This document shows positions 57,226 to 64,000 of a stretch of 64,000 nt of DNA, piece after piece. Numbering within the stretch: the stretch's first letter is position 1; each line of letters begins with the position of its first letter. The position numbers and the translations under genes were made by a program. The DNA is from Sorex araneus (Eukaryota; Chordata; Mammalia; Eulipotyphla; Soricidae), in NCBI RefSeq assembly GCF_027595985.1, contig NC_073302.1, forward strand, positions 217,465,854 to 217,529,853. Reading direction: 5' to 3'. The notes beneath the pieces were generated by a model that saw only the letters and a program-made list of their open reading frames with translations, was not told the origin of the DNA and made no database searches.

Positions 57226-57235
57226 AATGTATCTT

Positions 57236-57985
57236 TCTAAAGACTCCCCCTGAGCCATTATCTGACTTCTGAAATCTAACCATAAACTTTATAAATTGTA
57301 CATACGCTATGGCATTTCAGAACCATTTGTGTGATCCTCACTCCTGTTGTAGTGAGTCAATAAATCTCACTTTGCTTATATAACATTATTGTCTCGTTCC
57401 TTCATTTTCTTTTCAAAGATGGCTTTCTAATCTCTAATATAAAGGGGTTACATTTTAAGTACATGTTAGTCCTTAGTTTTTTGGAAATAAAATTTTAATA
57501 AAATGCAATCTGACAATTTAGTTCCAAGTAGAATGTTTAGCACCACATTAAATGTTGCATTTGGAATTTCTGTCAGTCTTGCAAACCCTGTATATCTGAA
57601 TGCTTTTTTAACATTTCAGAAGGATCCCATTTTATTCAATATTAAGACTTTCATTGATACAATCTTCTTGTTTCACAAAACTTGAATTGTTTGTACCTAT
57701 AATAGAGCAACTCTTGATTTTATAATAATCTAATCAGTAGTTGTCACATTCCCCCCAATTTAAAATCATTTTACAAAGTGTTAATGGTGTTAAATATACA
57801 AAGGAAAAATAGGAGGGCAATAGAAATAATATTTCACTTCATGCCACATGGCATGATTTCATTATAAACCTGTCTTCAGGATTTACTTCTTTGACTCTTC
57901 CTCCTCCTAAATATGTCTTTTTAATCCACTAACTTTCCTTATCAATCTCATATATACAGAAATTTCAACTAAAAGTCTCTTTCTC
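57236..57985. other. No recognisable feature
   Basis: AT-rich. Confidence 0.45.
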
Positions 57986-58125
57986 AGGCCAGAGAGATAG
58001 TACAGCAGCCCTGGCTCAATCCCCAGCATCATTTATGGTCTCCAGAGCCCAAGGTGATCCTGAGCATAGAACCCAAAGTAAGTCCTGAGAACTCTAAGGT
58101 GTGTTCCCCAAATCAAATATATATT
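57986..58125 (+). mobile_element. Old SINE, internally shortened
   Basis: AGGCCAGAGAGATAGTACAG is joined to CCTGGCTCAATCCCCAGCAT, then GTCCTGAGAACTCTAAGGTG; part of the anticodon-region head is missing. Confidence 0.7.
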
Positions 58126-58229
58126 TCAATTTCCTAATGAAATATTGATTATATCAGCTACTATAAACAATTTATCTACATTTTGATATGTTTCTAGATC
58201 AGAAATCTTCAAAATATTCTTATGATGTA

Positions 58230-58320
58230 GCACTGTAGCACTGTCATCCCGTTGTTCATCGATTTGCTCGAGTGAGCACCAGTAACATCTCCATTGCGAG
58301 ACTTGTTTTTTTTTATTTGA
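58230..58320 (-). mobile_element. 5'-truncated RTE-tailed SINE (~90 bp)
   Basis: Perfect 12-bp TSD TCTTATGATGTA at 58218-58229 and 58321-58332. Minus strand: AAATAAAAAAAAACAAGTCTC, then GCAATGGAGATGTTACTGG, TGCTCACTCGAGCAAATCGA, ACAACGGGATGACAGTGC. Only the RTE tail was inserted, preceded by an A run not found in other copies. Confidence 0.9.
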
Positions 58321-58332
58321 TCTTATGATGTA

Positions 58333-60896
58333 ACGATGATTAATATAGGACTATATAGAAAGTAGTTTATAATTAATTTACTTCAGAAAGTAAAGTTATT
58401 TAAAAAATAAAATAATGACTTTTAAAAAACATTGTATATTCCTTAGCATTCTTACCATGCTCACATACATAGAAAATTTCTAAATCAGAAAATCCTTGAA
58501 AGTACTTTCCTTTGGAGATCTTATTTTTTGTTTAATATTTTCAAAGGACATATTTTATGATACTTCTTACTCTAAATGCACTTTGCTTTATGCAATACAG
58601 AGGTTTCTAAGCTGAATAGAAAGCAAAAGGAGTTCTGAAGACTAGGGTACTATTTTTGATATTGAAAACGATGATATCACTAACCTTCCCTTTAACTGAA
58701 TTATGCCTTTGACCCTTTCAAGGAGCAAAACTCATGTGGAATAGTCTAGCTTCCAGACAGGTGCAAAATTGATGTGGTCCAAAAAAGGAGAGGGAAAATG
58801 TAAGAAGGAGGTTGCAAGGGAGATTAACATATTGACAAGAGACCCAAGGACATGTGGATAAAAGAATAGGAAGAGAGAGAAATCTTAAGAATTTTTTCAT
58901 TGTAAAAATTATATTTCCAGAAAGGCACACTGGAAATAAGAATATGGAAAATGTAAATTCAGACAATCTCATTTAAGAAAATTCCTGTAGTGAAAATTCT
59001 TTCACTGAATTCTGATAGGACAGTGAAATCTAGCAAGAAAATATGTGAAATTTTGTTAAACAAATGTCTTTTCTTATTTCTTTTTGAAAATGTCTATATC
59101 TTTTCTACCTCCAATCACACTTAGGTCTAGATGGAGTGAAAATGAAGAAGAATAAAGAAAAAATGTAGGGGAGAGCAGGGTGTATCAGAGGGGTCTTTTG
59201 AACATTAGTAAAGAGAAATTCTGCTTAGGGGTGGGGTGTTAGAAATATGTATGCTTGAAACTATAGTTAACAGTATTGCAATTGACATTAGTTAATAAAA
59301 CTTGGGAGTGGATAGATTGCATAGAATGATGGACAATAGAAATTATTAACAAAAGTCAGAATCAAGAGTCAAAAAGTATTGTGCACTGAATGACAAATGA
59401 AGTAGACAAAACAGAAAAAGAACAAATTTCCTATTCTGGAACCTCTTTCTACTCAGGCTACCTTGGCTTAGTAAAAGGAATAATCAAGGAAAGAGTGAAT
59501 TTCAAAAACCTAAGCAAGGTGCCCGCATTGAACGCCAATCTGAATGTCCATTTTTTCTCTAATAAGAGACCAGTTATTCATCTTGAAATTGGGGTTATCT
59601 GACTGATAAGAGCCAGAGGAGTTATCAGCCAGCTGAACTTCAGGATGCCCGGGAGGAAACAGAAAGACGGATACATGTGATGGACATGTTCAAGAAGGCA
59701 GTATAATTTTATGTCAGAGCCAGCCTCTGTCCTCCTCCACCTTCACCCTCAAATAGCCTGACAATTATACCTGTCCCTCAAAGCAAGAACACATGTTTTA
59801 CCTACCTTCAGCTCTTCCTCTCTCAATATAGCTTGTTTTCTCCAGCACCCTTACTTAGTCCTTAATCACTTAAAAAAATGTAAACCTTACTCTCATTTAA
59901 TATTGTCAATAAGACTGTTAAAATAATCAAATTTAAAATTCTTAGCATTAAATCATTTTAATCTTACATCAGTTGCAGACCTTCTACATCCCAGAAAAAA
60001 AGAGTTTCATTCTTTGGAGTATTGATAAATTACTTTCTCTTGTGAGTGGGTGTCTTATTCATCCAAATCTCAAACAATCACAGTCATGAAAATCAAAAAG
60101 AATTAGGTCAAAGAGGTAGATTAATTCTAGAAAGAATCCTGGCTAAAATATATCATATTTGAGCCAATCTCCACAAATGAAAAGGAATAAAGGAGGCCTT
60201 ATCAAATAACCAAGACAGGAGAAAGATCTCAGGCTCCAATGAAATATATGATATGTAAGAAAAAATTAAATCAATTGAGAATAGTGGTATAATACTAGAG
60301 ACTTGTTTGAAAAGAAAACATCAGGGTTATTTGTTCCAAGTATTCATGTGTGTCCAATTTTCCTAAATCTGCATAATGTGTTGATAAGCCCCTAAGTCCA
60401 AGCATGAAATATCAAATCAAGTGCATTAATTAGTGTAGCTGACTAGAGATGAATCCAAAACCAATATGGTTAGCTCTCAATTATCTGCTTTATTGGAAAG
60501 AAATATTGCCAAGGGGCTAATCCCTTATGTGTTTTTCCTTGGTTTTGGAATGTTTTATACGCTAAAATATCGTTGGAAGATTCCTTGTTTACTATTAAAC
60601 AGTATTTTCTTCTAGTTACTTTAACTTAAATATATCAAAGTTATCCCCTCCACCTTAGTGTTAATATTGTCTGACTTTCAGCATGAACATTGAAGCAGAG
60701 CCATAATTAGAATTGGGATGGGAGAACAGTTTATTGGTTAAATATGAAGCTGAATATCCACATTACCTAAGGGATGTGCTGTTGTCTGCAAGAGTTTTCA
60801 TCAGAACTATTTGCCATCCAAGAGAACCTTAACCATCATAAAGTTTGAAAGCAAGCATTTTGGATTCATAAAAAAATTAAATTGGTAAATAAGTGA
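58333..60896. other. No recognisable gene
   Basis: No named repeat. A 70-codon frame at 59390-59602 is unassigned; a TTAGTTAATAAAA end near 59290 could be an old LINE 3' end. Nothing else supportable. Confidence 0.4.
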
Positions 60897-61038
60897 GGTT
60901 TAGCACCAGGTTCCCATGAACATGCATTGGTGATGGGTGAACCCTTGTGTCCAGGGCTGACTGTCGATAGATTGCAGCGAGGGAGCTGCTCTGCTACATT
61001 TGAAACCCTGACCCAGAAGCAGGTCGTGTACGAAAGGC
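60897..61038 (-). pseudogene. 28S rRNA 3'-end fragment, circularly permuted
   Basis: Complementary to the end of 28S rRNA as I remember it. 60938-61038 covers the terminal ~100 nt (GGGAGCTGCTCTGCTAC, CCAGAAGCAGGTCGTGTACG). 60897-60937 (GGTTTAGCACCAGGTTCCCA) is the part that in rRNA lies just upstream on the sense strand, so it should follow 61038, not precede 60938. Both have the same orientation; breakpoints meet at GG. Not a functional rRNA. Confidence 0.7.
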
Positions 61039-61722
61039 AGTCTCTTGCACCCACTACTGGCTGTTTCACTAGGGACCCTCGGAAGGGGGCGTGTTGAGTT
61101 TTTCTCCCCACCCTGAGCAGAGTCCCATCAGCTGAGACCTCCAGAACCCAGCCACAGCCATGCTCCAGGCCACTCTCTAGACATTTGAACGAGCCTCTCT
61201 CATGAAGGAACCGGCAGAGGAACCCAGGTGTGCGGGACCCAGGGCTGAGATCTCCAAGCCTGCTCGGATCGGGACTGGGCCTTCTCCACCCAGATCCCCC
61301 ATTTTCCAGTAGCTTGACAGCCACACCCACAAACTGCCCCCTGGCCGGCCACATATTATCCCACCAACGGCCAAGATCCAGAGACTATAAAACAAAGTTC
61401 CCGGAAGCACGTGGCCGAGTTGGCGGCTGTTTAACCTTTTATAGCCTAGTTCTCCCTCTTGAAGAACCTAGCAAGGTACCAAGAACGTCCTGCCCGCATG
61501 GCAGAGCCTGGCAAACTTCCCATAGTGTATTTGATATGCCAAATACAGTAACAATGATGGATCTTATTCCCTTTACCCTGAAAGAGCCTCCAATGCGGCA
61601 CCACTGGGAAGAACGAGTAAAGAGAGGCTGCTAAAATCTCAGGGCTAAAATGAATGGAGACATTACTGGCGCCCACTCAAGTAAATCGATGATCAATGAG
61701 ATGACAGTAATACATTGATATA
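61039..61722 (+). mobile_element. Composite RTE-tailed retroposon, preceded by rRNA sequence
   Basis: GC-rich leader module (GAACCCAGCCACAGCCATG, CGGATCGGGACTGGGCCTTC, CAGAGACTATAAAACAAAG), link GTTTAACCTTTTATAGCC, SINE body (GGCAGAGCCTGGCAAACTTC, GATATGCC), linker ACCCTGAAAGAGCCTCC to GCTAAAATCTCAGGGC, and RTE tail (CATTACTGGCGCCCACTCAA, ATCGATGATCAATGAGATGA). No tRNA head. TATAAAA at about 61386 could serve as a promoter element. TSD not found. Confidence 0.75.
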
Positions 61723-61924
61723 CAGTGAAATATGTGTGAAGTTACTTATTCTTTCAGAGCTTTAAAAAATCTTCATTATTTTTAATGAATTCTGACATAT
61801 ATAATGGTATACATAAATATTTCTTCTGGAAAACCTAATCAAGTGTAGAGGTCATGACAATACTTTAATCCCCACTTTTCATAGTCATAAAAAACATTCT
61901 TTTTTCCCATTTATTAGTCTTGGA

Positions 61925-62960
61925 TTTATTTTAATTTTTTAAATTGGATCATGTGAGAACAGTTACAAAGCTTTCAGGTTTAAGTCTGTCATATAATGAT
62001 TAAACATCCATTCCTTCACCAGTGCACATGTTCCACCACCAAGAACCCCTGTATAACCCCCTCCCGCCCCCCACCCTGCCTGTGTGGCAGATGATTTTCA
62101 CTTTACTCTCTCTTTACTTTGATTACATTCAAATTTCGACAGATAAGCTACTATTATTATTTGGAATTTCCCCACAACAATCAGACCTGATGAAAAGGCA
62201 TCATTAGATCATTTCTTTTCTATTGCTGATAAAAGAGCATATGATGCTGCACAGCCGCGATAGTGGTGGCGTGGTTTTGGATTTGTGGTATTTTAGCAAT
62301 TAAGTCCAGAGGTATTTCTGCCAGCAGCCACTATGTCCCAAGATTGGTTTGTGTGCCTCTGGGGATCATGGCTGTTAGGAGTGGAGGAGCTGTTAGTGGG
62401 CGGCTGCTTGGGCAGGGAGCACGGATGGTTCTGCCCCCTCCACCCACATTGCAAGATTTCCCACGCGCCCCATGACTGCAAGCTCCTACCTCTCTGTCCA
62501 CTTGGATCTGAAAGGTGGTGGTTGCCATGCTGCTGCAAAGGGGAAAAGGCCAAGGGACAAAATCCCTCCTCCTCCTGGGGCTTCATGGGGTCATAGCTTA
62601 GTTAACAGCCCAGGAGTATATCTACCAGCAGCCGCTGCACTCCAAGATTGGTTTGTGTGCCCCTGGGATCATGGCGACTCAGGGGTGGAGGAGCCCTTCC
62701 TGAGAAGTTTTTTGTATATCAGGAAATAGTTTGGAGAAATAGTTCCGGTCCCCACATGCCAGAGTCATGTTAGTAAAAGCTCAGTGTCACTGGGATTCTA
62801 TCTGGAGAAGGTGGGGAGGATGCACCTTCTCCGTCTGGGGCACCCTGGTATCGTAGGCCCAGTCTAGGGTCCGGATCATTCTCCAGCTTGCAGTGCCAAT
62901 TGGCCAGGATTCTTCACTGCTGAGTGTAGCAAGATGACCAAAAACCCCATTCTTTTCAAA
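61925..62960 (-). mobile_element. Non-coding L1 3' UTR retroposon with internal direct repeats
   Basis: 61925-62330 is antisense to L1 3' UTR variant i (TTCACCAGTGCACATGTTCC, TTGATTACATTCAAATTTCG, AATTTCCCC). Upstream of it (higher coordinates) there is no ORF2 but a GC-rich region in which CCAAGATTGGTTTGTGTGCC occurs at 62339-62358 and 62643-62662, followed each time by TGGGGATCATGG-like and GTGGAGGAG blocks (~305-bp period). The 5' limit near 62960 is uncertain. Confidence 0.6.
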
Positions 62961-63171
62961 TTTCTTTCTACAAAAGACAGTAATTTGATTTGTAATCATA
63001 GTATTCTTCCCACATGAAATTTTTATATTGCAATAGAAATTCCTACAGACTAATCCTTAACCAAACGGCGATATAAGATTAAAATGGTTTTATAGAGGAA
63101 TTGATTAAATAGAACAGATGAGAATAAATATTAATGATAGTATCTTATAATAATAGTATTTATTTTATATT

Positions 63172-63442
63172 GGGCTGGAACGATAGCACAGCGGTAGGGC
63201 GTTCACCTTGCACGCGTTTGATTCCTCCGCCTGTTTGATTCCAACTGTTTGATTCCTCCGCCCCTCTCGGAGAGCCCGGCAAGATACCGAGAGTATCACG
63301 CCCACACGACAGAGCCTGGCAAGCTACCCGTGGCATATTCGATATGCCAAATACAGTAACAATAAGTCTTACAATGAGAGACGTTACTGGTGCCTGCTCG
63401 AACAAATCTATGAGCAACAGGATGACAGTGACCGTGAAAGTG
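63172..63442 (+). mobile_element. RTE-tailed SINE, recent, with triplicated B-box region
   Basis: Perfect 10-bp TSD ATTTTATATT at 63162-63171 and 63443-63452. Head GGGCTGGAACGATAGCACAG, A box TAGCACAGCGGT. GTTTGATTCC occurs three times (63216, 63233, 63247). Body and RTE tail are otherwise standard. Confidence 0.95.
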
Positions 63443-63619
63443 ATTTTATATTATTCTTTATATATGTACATATATATATAGTAGTACTCAAAGCATTCTA
63501 CACATAGTTCTTTATTTAGTCAGGTAGTTGTCAAGATTGCAGGAGAAAAGGGGCATGGTCTGGATGATAAGCAGATCTTTACTTTTCAAGTATAGGCTCC
63601 AAATTAGGTTAATGCTAAA

Positions 63620-63775
63620 AGAGGGGAGATAAAGGAACAAAGAGATTGGAAAGAGATTACAACAGATTGGGCCCTTGCCCTTGCATGTGCCTACTTGGTT
63701 TCCATCCTCAGCACCCCATACAGTAACCCTAGACCCGAAAGAAGTTATCTCAGATTGCAGACCCAGTAATCCCAT
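63620..63775 (+). mobile_element. Possible old SINE
   Basis: AAGAGATTACAACAGATTGG, CCCTTGCATGTGCCTACTTG, GTTTCCATCCTCAGCACCCC and CATACAGTAACCC follow the SINE head order weakly. Confidence 0.4.
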
Positions 63776-64000
63776 ATCAAGAGATCGTCAAAGGTATAGC
63801 AGAAAGATGCTTGAGTGCTTAACTACACAAGAAACTTCCTTGAACAAGGAATTTAATTAAATTAAGTAAAAGAATCAGACATATCTACCGATTTCTATGA
63901 ACTGTACTCTGGATCATCTGTCTTCACTTATAAACAAAAGGTTTACCAAGAGATTTTAGATTGTCTATAATTCACATGTAAATGTAAAATGGCATTTGCA

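Noticed and set aside
60866-61354. 162-codon minus-strand frame
   Set aside because: Runs through the rRNA fragment and the composite's GC-rich leader; low stop density reflects base composition.
62293-62729. Several overlapping 65-97-codon frames on both strands
   Set aside because: All fall in the GC-rich repeated part of an L1 derivative; no conserved domain.
18154-63442. CRISPR-like regularly spaced repeats
   Set aside because: The recurring short blocks are dispersed SINE and LTR copies in both orientations, with no uniform repeat/spacer pattern; the genome is mammalian.

Overview
This window is nuclear DNA of a placental mammal, almost certainly a shrew (Sorex or a close relative). 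The call rests on many copies of a tRNA-derived SINE with A box TAGCACAGCGGG and B box GGTTCGATCCC, which I recognise from memory as the shrew SOR-type SINE. I found no host exon, functional RNA gene, CRISPR array or prokaryotic operon. The long reading frames are remnants of LINE-1 (L1) ORF2 or of an RTE-type LINE, or are antisense shadows of these. The window reads as gene-poor intergenic or intronic DNA, roughly half of it transposable elements.

Layout. 1-2.2 kb: an RTE-type LINE with its 5' leader inverted, its ORF split by a nested L1, and a 13-bp target-site duplication (TSD) around the whole. 2.3-13 kb: SINEs, an L1 3'-UTR retroposon, an old LTR and much AT-rich DNA without recognisable features. 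13.1-14.6 kb: a second RTE copy (RT domain with FADD) with an internal inversion. 15.8-17.1 kb: minus-strand L1. 18.8-23.7 kb: a long minus-strand L1 broken by three LTR pieces and ending in what look like tandem L1 promoter monomers. 25.9-27.2 kb: a complete non-coding L1 derivative with an 18-bp TSD. 27.3-28.9 kb: an old L1 hit by three SINEs. 29.6-33.0 kb and 34.2-36.5 kb: two plus-strand L1s, each carrying a solo LTR with a 6-bp TSD. 37.4-40.1 kb: two composite RTE-tailed retroposons. 43.8-45.2 kb: an LTR with a ~97-bp inverted repeat and a very young SINE inside. 45.3-50.9 kb: more L1. 53.3-55.0 kb: L1 with an uninterrupted 374-codon ORF2 end. 60.9-61.7 kb: a third composite element preceded by a permuted 28S rRNA fragment. 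61.9-63.5 kb: L1 derivative and a young SINE.

How the parts fit. Two retrotransposition machineries appear to have shaped the window. L1 mobilised itself, SINEs ending in A-rich tails, and non-coding elements carrying the L1 3' UTR. An RTE-clade LINE, whose protein looks to me more like nematode RTE than like mammalian BovB, mobilised SINEs and ~570-840-bp composites that end in a copy of the RTE 3' coding end. The body of those SINEs also matches the leader of the RTE copy at 16-2164, so the non-autonomous elements seem assembled from RTE leader plus RTE tail, with or without a tRNA-Ala-like head. This RTE/SINE modular system is the most interesting content. Whether it is already catalogued cannot be decided from sequence alone.
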